Below, piece by piece: positions 36,198 through 44,850 of a stretch of DNA of 64,000 bases. The translations under genes were made by a program, and so were the position numbers. The number at the start of each line of letters is the position of its first letter. Positions within the stretch are counted from its first letter, which is position 1. The notes under the pieces were generated by a model. That model saw only the letters and a program-made list of their open reading frames with translations. It had not been told where the DNA came from and did no database searches. The stretch comes from Nitrospira sp. BO4 (GTDB lineage Bacteria > Nitrospirota > Nitrospiria > Nitrospirales > Nitrospiraceae), in assembly GCA_030144965.1 (NCBI GenBank), contig JAMPUU010000017.1:620001-684000 (forward strand), in the 5' to 3' direction.

Positions 36198-36213
36198 TAC
36201 AAGCCCCATGCCA
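36198..36213 (-). promoter_or_regulatory. Possible sigma-54 promoter of fliK-flgD-flgE
   Basis: On the minus strand, TGGCATGGGGCTTGTA: the -24 box is perfect and spacing is right, but the -12 GC reads GT. It lies 36 bases before the fliK ATG, nearly the same distance as at flgF, which argues for function. Confidence 0.45.
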
Positions 36214-36352
36214 CTCGAGCGGGTTAGCAAGATCAATAAATACGGGCAATTGTAATGATGATTCCTACAACTCGATGCTGGGAGGGAAAAACTTTACTGG
36301 GTACTAGGCAAAAGTGACCCGCGAAACGATAAACGGATCGTTCTTTGCCCTA

Positions 36353-36745
36353 TTACAACGGGGATTCAAACTGCAGCGGGAGTTTCTTGGAGCGATCGTC
36401 AGGCAACATGAACCTGAAATGCCAATCACGCTGCCCGGTCTCCGGTGCGGAGCGAAACCAGCCCTCAGCGGTAAGATGCTGATCCGATTTCGACTTGCCT
36501 TCGGGATAGAACTTGAAGCGCAAATGGTTGTCTTTCCCGCCCGGTGACGAATCCGGGTTTAGCCGGCCGGTGATTTCCACGTGGTCTTCCAGCGTATCAA
36601 GCGCCTGATCCAGGAGCGACCGAAGCAGAGTCGTGCTGAGCGCCTCCTCGAAGGGTTGATCGGGGTTGAACGGTTCTGTTTCCGCGGCCCACAGAGGAGC
36701 GGCCATACACATCAAGAACAGCGCGGGTACCATAGTTCGTAACAT
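36353..36745 (-). CDS. Exported protein of unknown function
   Basis: Predicted 130 residues with a clear signal peptide (MLRTMVPALFLMCMAAPLWA, cut after AWA-like AxA). The mature part is acidic to neutral with a tandem of short beta-type stretches (HVEITGRLNPDSSPGGKDNH, LRFKFYPEGKSKSDQHL, TAEGWFRSAPETGQRDWHFR F). I do not recognise a family. It stands alone between fliK and the sugar islet. Confidence 0.65.
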   Translation of the reverse strand: MLRTMVPALFLMCMAAPLWAAETEPFNPDQPFEEALSTTLLRSLLDQALDTLEDHVEITGRLNPDSSPGGKDNHLRFKFYPEGKSKSDQHLTAEGWFRSAPETGQRDWHFRFMLPDDRSKKLPLQFESPL

Positions 36746-36877
36746 GCGATCACTCTATCGCCCCCTCGCCGCCTGGTCAAGGCCGAGTCGGAAGGATGAC
36801 AGGATCGAATGGCTAACCTTCCGAATACGGATGGTGGTGTCGTCACTTCGAGTAAATCATTTCCCGTCTGAACACAG

Positions 36878-37903
36878 CTATTTAGCGATTCCCGAAGTTC
36901 CGATGCCTGCGTTCTCCGGATCGCCCATGAACTTGTTGGCGATCATCTGAGTCGCCTTGAGCGGATTCAGCGCCAGATCAAGCAACCTAGCTGTCGCAGA
37001 TTTGGCAACCTCTCCATAGCGGAACCGATAGCCGAGCCTGGCTAGTTCCTTTTTGTGGAAGGTCCACAATCCCTTGTCGGAATGATCAAATATTTTGGCG
37101 CCCAGGAATGCGTAATACTCCCGCCATCGTTGCCTGAAACATTGTTCAAATTCCTCGTCGCTCAAATAGGCCCGTCCATACTTGGTCAAGTGTTCAAGCA
37201 TCCCCAAATAGTCGGTGCCAAAGCGCTTACAAAAATGACTTTGCGCCGCCACATGCACTCTCGTGAACGTCAATACCTGGTGGACAAAGCCGAAATCTCG
37301 ACTCCTGAGAATATCGAAACACGCCTCAATATCGCAGTGGAAGTTGGCTTCGTTGTAAAACGTGGGACGCTTTCTCACTTCATCGGCGCCAATCAACGTC
37401 GACGTCGATCCCCCGAACACGTACGGGTCGTCCAGGAAAGCATGTCGGCCGATCTCTCGGCCGGCCATGATACTCGTCTCATACGGTGGAGTTCCATCCC
37501 AGAACATAAAATCATTGCGCAACCTATGTGCGCCGACAATGGCGACTGTCGGATGAGCTTCGGCAAGTGCAACCATGCGCTCGATACACTCCTGAAACAG
37601 CCAGTCATCTGCATCTACCAGTTTGCAGTATTTCGCCGCTGGGGACATCAGCCGAAATGCCACATTATGGTTCTGAAGGCTGCTGACGAATTTCGAGTTG
37701 TTATGGATACGAATCCTCGTATCCTTGCTGGCGTAGCTTTGAGCAATTTCAAGAGTTCGATCGGTACTGCAATTATTGACAATGCAATACTCCCAATTGT
37801 GGTAGGTCTGCGCCAACACGCTTTCGATGCATTCGGCCAGGTATTGCTCGCCGTTGTAGACGGGCGTGAGGACACTCACGAACGGCTGTGATTGTGGCTT
37901 CAT
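36878..37903 (-). CDS. Family 2 glycosyltransferase
   Basis: Predicted 341 residues. The GT-A fold begins VSVLTPVYNGEQYLAECIES; NCSTDRTLEIAQSY is the nucleotide loop and LVDADDWLF holds the metal-binding DxD (DADD). Family 2 enzymes move a sugar from a nucleotide donor. The acceptor is not visible; with the neighbouring nucleotide-sugar genes it could decorate flagellin or surface polysaccharide. It is the last gene of a four-gene islet inside the flagellar locus. Confidence 0.88.
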   Translation of the reverse strand: MKPQSQPFVSVLTPVYNGEQYLAECIESVLAQTYHNWEYCIVNNCSTDRTLEIAQSYASKDTRIRIHNNSKFVSSLQNHNVAFRLMSPAAKYCKLVDADDWLFQECIERMVALAEAHPTVAIVGAHRLRNDFMFWDGTPPYETSIMAGREIGRHAFLDDPYVFGGSTSTLIGADEVRKRPTFYNEANFHCDIEACFDILRSRDFGFVHQVLTFTRVHVAAQSHFCKRFGTDYLGMLEHLTKYGRAYLSDEEFEQCFRQRWREYYAFLGAKIFDHSDKGLWTFHKKELARLGYRFRYGEVAKSATARLLDLALNPLKATQMIANKFMGDPENAGIGTSGIAK

Positions 37904-37964
37904 CCGCTTCGCCTCGAGTGATTATCGAATCGCTAAGCTCACAGAACGGAACGGAAGTCGCGCC

Positions 37965-38621
37965 TTAGCCGAGGACGATTTTACGACCGTAAAAAGCCTC
38001 CGCATAGTTGCTTGGCGCATTCGATTCGATACCCCGAAGACGCAATATGGAATGGAAGGTCTCTCGGGAAAACCATTGCCTGCTTCGCTGGCTGGGAAAT
38101 TCATCCATAAGATAACCGACCTTTTCGTTGCATATGGACTGAGTCAAAGGAACAAAGACATTCGGCTGCCCGAGATCTCCGTCATACTTCGGAATTTCAA
38201 ATTCGAGTATCTGATGATGACGAAAGGTATTCCACGTCAGGTCAGATACCACTCGATGATCCTGATGCAGGTCGTGCCTATAGTGCGTGAAGATCAAATC
38301 AGGGCTTACCCGCTTTTTAAGACGTTCAAAGAAACCCTTGATCTCTTCACCCCGGTAGGGAAAGAAGCTTTCTTTGAATTGTTTCGTGACAACGGTCTTC
38401 TTCTGCGCGTTTCCGAGAAATCGCCTTGCGCTGGACAGCGCCTCACGCCTCCGCTGCCCCGCCGCGCTCAATACCACCCACGTGACGTGGCAATTCTCGC
38501 AGGTGCTCAGGAGACGAAGGATCGTGCCACCACAACCAATTTCGATGTCGTCGGAGTGCGCCCCCAGACACAACACCGACAGCGCCTCGTTCCGGGGACA
38601 AAGGGCGTTCAATTGGAGCAT
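37965..38621 (-). CDS. PIG-L/LmbE-family zinc-dependent deacetylase
   Basis: Predicted 218 residues. LCLGAHSDDIEIGCGGT has the metal motif AHxDD and HYRHDLHQDHRVVSD the second one (HxxDxHxDH). Members remove acetyl from N-acetylglucosaminyl substrates. The start at 38621 (MLQLNALCPRN) gives the typical family N-terminus, though its ribosome site is weak; a start at 38747 would add 42 residues. It lies between the GT2 and cytidylyltransferase genes. Confidence 0.85.
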   Translation of the reverse strand: MLQLNALCPRNEALSVLCLGAHSDDIEIGCGGTILRLLSTCENCHVTWVVLSAAGQRRREALSSARRFLGNAQKKTVVTKQFKESFFPYRGEEIKGFFERLKKRVSPDLIFTHYRHDLHQDHRVVSDLTWNTFRHHQILEFEIPKYDGDLGQPNVFVPLTQSICNEKVGYLMDEFPSQRSRQWFSRETFHSILRLRGIESNAPSNYAEAFYGRKIVLG

Positions 38622-38854
38622 GTCGAGATCGTATCCGCTCCATGAGCACGCCCCCAACCAAGACTCGGTGTCACTCGCTGCATCATTTTGCTCCTCGTTA
38701 AGTAAATTCCTGACATCAGCAGGATCGTCGCCGCACAATGGATGCAATAAGAATTGAGAGCGAGTTCCTTATGATCGTCTCGAAATCATGACAGCCGACA
38801 CCGACGTTGACCGCGGCACAATCTCTGACCATTCGGTGGAGTGCAGACATCCGC

Positions 38855-39652
38855 CTAATCCGGTTTCTTAGCAAGGTGATTCTTCCATATCATCCATGGG
38901 CAATTTCCACGTGCCTCCATGCGATCGAATGCGATCTTGTCCTTGAACGTATCCATGCATTGCCAAAAACCGTCCCACTGGAATGCCGCAAGTCCGCCTT
39001 CGTCGACAAGACGCCTAAACGGCTTCTCCACCAACTCTTCACCGTCATGTATGTATTTGAATATCTCGGGCTTCATCACGAAAAACCCGGCGTTAATCCA
39101 AAATTCTTGATCGCCCATTGCACCGATACTGGTGACGATACCGTCACGCCCGGTCTGCACGGCATGAACACTTTGCCGACTTCGCACTGCAACGAGACTC
39201 GCAATTACGTTCCGAGACTTAAATTCGGTGAGTTGCCGGTCGAGCGGAAGATCAGTCAGCGCGTCCGCATAATTGGCGAGAAACGCCTCTTCGTTTTCAA
39301 CAAACTTGCGCACATGAAGAAGCCGTTGCCCGATGTTGTTGTGCAGGCCGGTATCCACGAAGGTGATTTTCCAGTCGGCGAGATCTCGCGAGTGCAGTTC
39401 TCTGCGGCCATCCTTGCCGTACATGGTAAAGTCATTCGTCAGCTCTTCATCGTAATCAAGAAAATACCTTCGTATGAGATCTCCCCGATAACCCAAACAC
39501 AGAATGAACTCATTGTGGCCATAGTGAGCATAGTAGCGCATGAGATGCCAGACGATCGGTCGAGCCCCGATATTGACCAGCGGCTTCGGGATCGTCTCCG
39601 AGTGTTCCCGGAGTCGTGTTCCCATCCCACCACAAAACAGCACCACTTTCAT
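38855..39652 (-). CDS. rfbF: Glucose-1-phosphate cytidylyltransferase
   Basis: Predicted 265 residues. MKVVLFCGGMGTRLREHSET is the nucleotidyltransferase pyrophosphorylase motif and IPKPLVNIGARPIVWHLMRY continues the RfbF pattern. The enzyme forms CDP-glucose from CTP and glucose-1-phosphate, the first step to CDP-dideoxy or branched sugars. No CDP-glucose 4,6-dehydratase (RfbG) is in the window, so the pathway must be completed elsewhere. Confidence 0.9.
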   Translation of the reverse strand: MKVVLFCGGMGTRLREHSETIPKPLVNIGARPIVWHLMRYYAHYGHNEFILCLGYRGDLIRRYFLDYDEELTNDFTMYGKDGRRELHSRDLADWKITFVDTGLHNNIGQRLLHVRKFVENEEAFLANYADALTDLPLDRQLTEFKSRNVIASLVAVRSRQSVHAVQTGRDGIVTSIGAMGDQEFWINAGFFVMKPEIFKYIHDGEELVEKPFRRLVDEGGLAAFQWDGFWQCMDTFKDKIAFDRMEARGNCPWMIWKNHLAKKPD

Positions 39653-39832
39653 CGTGACCCACTTCTGAATTGTCGCCCGATGGCTTTATGACGATCGGCA
39701 ATCCCCATCAAAGTCACAATCCTTCAAGAACACTTCATGAATGGACGAAGATGACTATCCGTACCTTCTGCCCCAAACCGCAGCGTCAGTTCGTTGCCCC
39801 GCAGCCACACATTACTGCCTAAATGTTTTGGC

Positions 39833-41071
39833 CTAAGAGTATACTCGAACTTCTGGGATCGGCACAACAAATTGTCCGCCCCACTCCCGAATCCAGCATA
39901 GCTGCTCCATAATTTCGTCTCGTATATTCCACGGAAGAATCAACACGTAATCCGGTTTTGTTTCTCGAATCTTGCCGGGATGATGGATGGGGATATGCGT
40001 TCCCGGCAGAACTTTCCCTTGCTTATACGGATTACGGTCGACAGTGTAGTCAACAAAATCCGTTCTGATCCCGCAGTAGTTCAGAAGCGTGTTACCTTTT
40101 CCCGGCGCTCCATAGCCAACAACCGTTTTCCCCTTGCGCTTTGCCTGGATCAAGAACTCCAGGAGCTTCCGTTTCGTTTCCTTGACCTGCTCTGAAAATG
40201 CCGCATATGTATCCAGCTGATCGAGCGCGACCGTCTTCTCATGGTCTATCAGCGCCCGGTATCGAGTCGTCGTTTCATTGCCGGCATACTCCCCATGGCA
40301 GCCGTAGATCCGCAACGATCCCCCATGCGTCGGCAATTCCTCGACATCGAACAGTCGCACCCCGTGAGCGGCAAAGATTCGCTCAGCGGTCATCAGTGTG
40401 AAGTAGAAAAAGTGTTCATGATAAATCGTATCAAACTGGTTTTCCTGCATAAGCTTCATCAAATGAGGGAATTCGATCGTCACGACCCCGGCAGGAGCTA
40501 GGAGAATTTTTATCCCGGCCACAAAATCGTTGATGTCAGGGACCTGAGCCAACACGTTGTTCCCAACGATCAAGTCGGCGGTCTTCCCCTCTGCTCTCAA
40601 CAATTGAGCCGTATCTTTCCCGAAGAACTTTATCAGCGTTGGAATCTTCTTCTGCCGCGCCACTTCCCCCACATTTGCGGCGGGCTCAATCCCCAATACC
40701 GGAATGCCGGCCGCGACAAAATGCTGCAGTAAGTAGCCGTCGTTACTGGCCAGTTCCACCACGAAGCTTTCCGGCGAGAGGCCAAGGCGTCGACAAATCA
40801 TTTCTTGGTACCGCTTGGCATGTTGCACCCAACTGTCCGAGTAGGAAGAAAAATACGCATATTCGGTAAAAATCTCGTCCGGCTTGACATACTCGTGCAG
40901 CTGCACCAAAAAGCATCGGTCGCATACCAATACATGGAGTGGATAGAACGGCTCCATGCTGTTAATCCGCTCCGGAGGCACGAAGCTCTCACAGAGCGGG
41001 TGCATGCCAAGATCCACGAAGGTCATGCCTAACGGCGCATGACAGAACAAACAGCCGCGGACATCCGTCAT
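39833..41071 (-). CDS. Sugar C-methyltransferase with N-terminal zinc-binding domain
   Basis: Predicted 412 residues. The N-terminal cysteines (CLFCHAPL and later CDRCFLVQLHEYV) form the putative zinc-binding domain of NDP-sugar C-methyltransferases; VVELASNDGYLLQHF is the SAM-binding motif and the C-terminal GYGAPGKGNTLLNYCGIRTD is the Methyltransf-14-like half. Relatives add a methyl to C3 of keto deoxysugars. Paired with rfbF it suggests a CDP-linked branched sugar. ATG at 41071 is chosen; a GTG 6 bases upstream is possible. Base use looks more AT-rich than the flagellar genes. Confidence 0.88.
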   Translation of the reverse strand: MTDVRGCLFCHAPLGMTFVDLGMHPLCESFVPPERINSMEPFYPLHVLVCDRCFLVQLHEYVKPDEIFTEYAYFSSYSDSWVQHAKRYQEMICRRLGLSPESFVVELASNDGYLLQHFVAAGIPVLGIEPAANVGEVARQKKIPTLIKFFGKDTAQLLRAEGKTADLIVGNNVLAQVPDINDFVAGIKILLAPAGVVTIEFPHLMKLMQENQFDTIYHEHFFYFTLMTAERIFAAHGVRLFDVEELPTHGGSLRIYGCHGEYAGNETTTRYRALIDHEKTVALDQLDTYAAFSEQVKETKRKLLEFLIQAKRKGKTVVGYGAPGKGNTLLNYCGIRTDFVDYTVDRNPYKQGKVLPGTHIPIHHPGKIRETKPDYVLILPWNIRDEIMEQLCWIREWGGQFVVPIPEVRVYS

Positions 41072-41335
41072 CTTCACCGCACAAATCCCCCTTAAAGGTG
41101 GCGCAGAATATCAACTACTTATACTCATAAAGTCAATGACGATTCCGGTACAATACTATGGTTTCTCACTCTACATGAACTATCTGGGGCGCGCGCCGGC
41201 TATGACTTGGTAGACGACCCCAAACTGTGCGGGCATATCGCGGTAACGAAGCAAATGGCCATAGATGAGAATTGCCAACGCGGCCATCTCCGTTGGACAA
41301 GCGCGGGCAGAGATCAAGGAAGACCTGAAACGTCT

Positions 41336-42094
41336 CTACGGTGTTTGCGCCAACAGCTGTTCGGTGAGTTTTGCGGCCCGGTCCGCTTTGACCTGGGCCA
41401 GGATCGCTCCGGCGGTTTTGGATTTGACCATCCGGAGAATCTCGATCGCTTTGCGGTCCGGCATACGTTCCAGGCGTGCGGCGGCGTCCTCTGACGCCAT
41501 GGCTTCATAGATTTTGGCGAGTTGCATCCGCTGATCCTGTCCCGCACGGTCCTTCTCCGCGCGGATTTTGGCGAGTTGAGCCGGAGAGCGGTCGTCTTTG
41601 CCCTGCGCGCTCTGAATTCGCTTTTCCAAGGCTTCGTTCTGGTCCAAGAGTTGCTCGACCTGACTCCTCACGATCATGAGCCGTTCTTCGTTTTCCCGGA
41701 TCGCATCCTCGCGCCGGTCCAAATCGCGCTTTCGCTGTTCCAGCATCTCGATCACTTCGCGGGGCAGATTGATTGCCGGCCCCTGCGTCACGGGGGGTGC
41801 CAACAGCTTGGCATCGTCGCGGGATTCGCCTTCGGTGCTTTCCCCCTCTTGCATAGGCTGTGGCTGACTTTGTTTCACTGAACTTTGCGGCAGAGGCAGC
41901 GTCTTTGGTTTGGGTCCGGATGAGGCTTGTCCCAATTGCACCATCACCCACAGGAGGATGGTCGAGCCGATGATCCCGCCGACCATCGTCCACAGCGACG
42001 ACCGCCGGTTCCTCCTCGGCATATTCACAGCAAGATGTCCAATGCCGCCGAGACGAAATGGATTTACCCTGACCTGCGTAGATCGTACCTTCAT
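41336..42094 (-). CDS. MotE-like (MgtE-N-like) flagellar protein
   Basis: Predicted 252 residues: a basic N-terminus, one membrane helix (SLWTMVGGIIGSTILLWVMV), a long charged coiled coil (about 105-190) and a C-terminal segment IYEAMASEDAAARLERMPDR, then AIEILRMVKSKTAGAILAQV, matching the MgtE intracellular domain found in MotE. MotE proteins stabilise stators in some bacteria. The ATG at 42094 overlaps the fliJ stop as ATGA; an ATG at 42022 is possible. Last gene of the flgB-to-motE operon. Confidence 0.75.
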   Translation of the reverse strand: MKVRSTQVRVNPFRLGGIGHLAVNMPRRNRRSSLWTMVGGIIGSTILLWVMVQLGQASSGPKPKTLPLPQSSVKQSQPQPMQEGESTEGESRDDAKLLAPPVTQGPAINLPREVIEMLEQRKRDLDRREDAIRENEERLMIVRSQVEQLLDQNEALEKRIQSAQGKDDRSPAQLAKIRAEKDRAGQDQRMQLAKIYEAMASEDAAARLERMPDRKAIEILRMVKSKTAGAILAQVKADRAAKLTEQLLAQTP

Positions 42095-42531
42095 GACCTA
42101 TTCTCGCTTCCGCTGGAATACCGGCGGCTCGCGGCATCATCCGTGATCCGCTGCTCTTGACGCCCCATGTCCGCCCGCTTCGCTTCCTGGCGCTTTTCCG
42201 CCACCAGCTCAAGCAGCTTGCACTCCTGACTGGTTTCGACAAGGAGAGACTTGGTATGCTGCCATGCCGAAGCGGCCTGGTGGATCTCGCTACGCGCGTG
42301 CCGCAGTGCGGTTTGTTGGGAATCCATGCGTGCTTGCCATTCCAACAAGGCTTCGATCGTCAGCCCTTGCTTCGTGTGTCGTTCATAGTCCGCGGAATCC
42401 GTTTGAATCTGAGCTTCAATGTTGCGATGGCGTTCCTCGCTGCGGGCGAGAGTTTGGGTGATCTGCGCCAATTCCATCATCAAGGCCTCTACGGTCTGGG
42501 CGCGCAGCTTCTGCAACGAATCGAGACTCAT
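42091..42531 (-). CDS. fliJ: Flagellar export chaperone FliJ
   Basis: Predicted 146 residues, nearly all coiled coil (LDSLQKLRAQTVEALMMELA, then QTLARSEERHRNIEAQI), the normal FliJ shape and length. FliJ links the FliI hexamer to the FlhA gate. It overlaps fliI upstream and the motE-like gene downstream by 4 bases each. Confidence 0.88.
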   Translation of the reverse strand: MSLDSLQKLRAQTVEALMMELAQITQTLARSEERHRNIEAQIQTDSADYERHTKQGLTIEALLEWQARMDSQQTALRHARSEIHQAASAWQHTKSLLVETSQECKLLELVAEKRQEAKRADMGRQEQRITDDAASRRYSSGSENRS

Positions 42532-43835
42532 GCCGTCTTCTGGGCCAGCGCCTCAAGCTGCTGCACCGACGCGGCTAAACTCGAGGGCTCCTCAATGTCC
42601 TGCCTCAAATACGAGTTGATCGCCTCTTGCGCCTGAACGGCGCGGTCGAGTCCGGCATTCATCCCCGACTTGTAGGCTCCCAACAGTACCAGATCTTCGG
42701 ATTGGCGATACCGGGCCACTAATTCGAGAAGACGCCTGGCGGCATCGTACTGCCGTCGCCCGACGATATCCCGCATCACACGGCTGGCGCTCTGGAGAAG
42801 ATCGATCGCAGGAAAATGATTGCGCGCGGCCAGCGCGCGTGACAGGACGATATGGCCGTCCAAGATCGAACGGACCGAATCCGCGATCGGATCACTGAGA
42901 TCATCGCCATCCACCAGCACGGTATACAATCCCGTAATGGTTCCCGGTCCCGGTCCGGTTCCGACGCGTTCCAGGAGCTTGGGCAACAGCGCGAACACAG
43001 ACGGCGTATACCCTTTGGTCGTCGGAGGTTCGCCGATCGCCAGCCCGACTTCTCGCTGGCCGTAGGCCAATCTGGTCAGCGAATCCATCAACAGCAAGAC
43101 CTGTTTCCCGGCGTCACGAAAATACTCCGCAATGGTCGTGGCGACCAGCGCCGCGCGTATCCGCACGAGCGGGGCTTGGTCGGAAGTCGCCACGACGACG
43201 ACCGAGCGTCCGAGTGCCTCCGCGCCGAGATCGCGTTCCAAGAACTCGTTGACCTCACGGCCTCGTTCTCCTATGAGGGCGATGACGTTGACCTCCGCTT
43301 TCGTATAGCGGCTGATCATCCCCAACAACACACTCTTTCCGACCCCCGATCCGGAAAAAATACCCATTTTCTGCCCGCGCCCGCACGTCAGAAAGCCGTT
43401 GATCGCCCGAACGCCGAGATCGAGGGGAACCTGGACGCGGGCTCGTTGAAGCGGATTCGGCGCACCGGCATGAAGCGGATAGCGTTCTTCGGTCCTCAGC
43501 GGCCCTTTGCCGTCCATCGGGTTTCCACAACCATCGAGCACCCTTCCCAACAAACCCGGTCCGACGGCGAGATCGGCCACGTGGCCCGTCATCGTAATTC
43601 GGCTGCCCGGCCCGATGCCCTGCATGTCGCCCAGCGGCATCAGCAAGACACGATCCCCACGGAATCCCACCACCTCCGCCGCGATCGGTCCCCCACAGGC
43701 TTCTCTTGTAATCCGGCACAGTTCTCCGACGGTCGTCATCGGCCCATACCCTTCCACAACTATCCCGACAGCTTGCGCAACTCTTCCGGAGATTTCGATC
43801 GGCTCGACGTGCTCGATGAGCTGACTAAGACTCAT
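42528..43835 (-). CDS. fliI: Flagellar export ATPase FliI
   Basis: Predicted 435 residues. Walker A GIFSGSGVGKSVLLGMI, then GERGREVNEFLERDLG and the Walker B VLLLMDSLTRLAYGQREVGL are the F1-beta/FliI signatures, with ATPase-alpha-beta motif near SGMNAGLDRAV. It overlaps the REC-FliH gene by 11 bases, so the two products are translationally coupled, consistent with FliH2-FliI complex assembly. Confidence 0.97.
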   Translation of the reverse strand: MSLSQLIEHVEPIEISGRVAQAVGIVVEGYGPMTTVGELCRITREACGGPIAAEVVGFRGDRVLLMPLGDMQGIGPGSRITMTGHVADLAVGPGLLGRVLDGCGNPMDGKGPLRTEERYPLHAGAPNPLQRARVQVPLDLGVRAINGFLTCGRGQKMGIFSGSGVGKSVLLGMISRYTKAEVNVIALIGERGREVNEFLERDLGAEALGRSVVVVATSDQAPLVRIRAALVATTIAEYFRDAGKQVLLLMDSLTRLAYGQREVGLAIGEPPTTKGYTPSVFALLPKLLERVGTGPGPGTITGLYTVLVDGDDLSDPIADSVRSILDGHIVLSRALAARNHFPAIDLLQSASRVMRDIVGRRQYDAARRLLELVARYRQSEDLVLLGAYKSGMNAGLDRAVQAQEAINSYLRQDIEEPSSLAASVQQLEALAQKTA

Positions 43836-44850
43836 GATGAGCCCTGCTCTTCAAGACATCGCCCAAACGGAACAGCTGGGTATCGAGAGAAGCATCGACT
43901 TGTCGAGTTGCGGTGTGCAGCAGGCAGCTTCCCCGTGGAAGAGATGGCACCGGTTCGATGGTGATCGTCAACGCAATATCCTGCTGCCCCGTGAGTTCCG
44001 TCCGAACAGCCTCGAGCACCGCTGCATCCGCCGGATGGACCCGTATCACGACGCCGCCTGACTCTCGAATGACGCCCAACGCGGCTTTGACCTGCACAAC
44101 GATCTGTTCCCGGCGCGACTCGGCCGATTCGTGAAGAATCTTGGACACAATCTGAAGCGCGAGTGCGATGACTTCGTCGTCGACCGTCTGACGGAGCAGT
44201 GATCGGGCGGCATCGAACTTTCTGACGGCATCGGTCAGCACCGTGATATCGTGCCGGCGCTGCTCTTCCGTCTGTCGCCGGCCGTCCGCCAGTCCTCGCT
44301 CGTATTCCGTCGGATCGTCCTCTCTTCGGAGCGCCTCTCCGTCTCCGAAGGTCTGGAAGGGCGCGCTCTGCAGACGTATCGCGCCGGATCGCACGGCGGC
44401 ATGTTTCAAGACCGTATTTTCGGTGCGCAGCCGATGGAGTTCCAGTAAACGGCGCACGGTTGCCAGGACGACTTCGTTCTGAAAGGGCTTCATCAAAAAA
44501 TCGGTGGCGCCGGCCTTCATCGCGCGGACGGCGAGTTCCACCGTCGCCGCTCCGGTCATCGCCACGCCGATAATCCGATTGTCGATCCGCTGTGCTTCTT
44601 CGAGCACTGCAATCCCGTCTTGATCCGGCAGTAAGACATCGACGATCAGCAACGCCGGCGCCATCTGCTTCACCATCGATAGCGCCTCCTGGCCCGAACC
44701 GGAGACTCGAATGGGCACTCGATCCGGCTTGAACAGTTCGACGAACAAATTGCGAACCCCCTCGTCATCGTCAACGACTAGGATGCTGCCCTGAAGTCGT
44801 GGAACCCCTCGTTCGCGCGCGGTCATCCCCGGGATGGTCATACCCGTCAC
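43825..44850 (-). CDS. fliH: Fusion of a CheY-like receiver domain to FliH
   Basis: Predicted 341 residues. The N-terminal receiver (about 20-140) has every active residue: acidic triad VDDDEG (27-29), phosphoacceptor D71 in LLIVDVLLPDQDG, T99 in VAMTGA and K121 in DFLMKPF. A coiled linker (about 140-225) leads to a FliH-type C-domain with DDEVIALALQIVSKILHESA and REQIVVQVKAALGVIRE, and a tail with RVHPADAAVLE. FliH regulates FliI and ties it to FliN. The GTG at 44850 overlaps the fliG stop as TAGTG and has GAGAGGAG upstream. Lying exactly where fliH belongs, with no other fliH nearby, this is the functional FliH. Confidence 0.85.
   Translation of the reverse strand: MTGMTIPGMTARERGVPRLQGSILVVDDDEGVRNLFVELFKPDRVPIRVSGSGQEALSMVKQMAPALLIVDVLLPDQDGIAVLEEAQRIDNRIIGVAMTGAATVELAVRAMKAGATDFLMKPFQNEVVLATVRRLLELHRLRTENTVLKHAAVRSGAIRLQSAPFQTFGDGEALRREDDPTEYERGLADGRRQTEEQRRHDITVLTDAVRKFDAARSLLRQTVDDEVIALALQIVSKILHESAESRREQIVVQVKAALGVIRESGGVVIRVHPADAAVLEAVRTELTGQQDIALTITIEPVPSLPRGSCLLHTATRQVDASLDTQLFRLGDVLKSRAHHES

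Noticed and set aside
41078-41200. Sigma-70 promoter TTGACT-N17-TGATAT before the C-methyltransferase
   Set aside because: The -35 box is good but the -10 matches only three of six positions.
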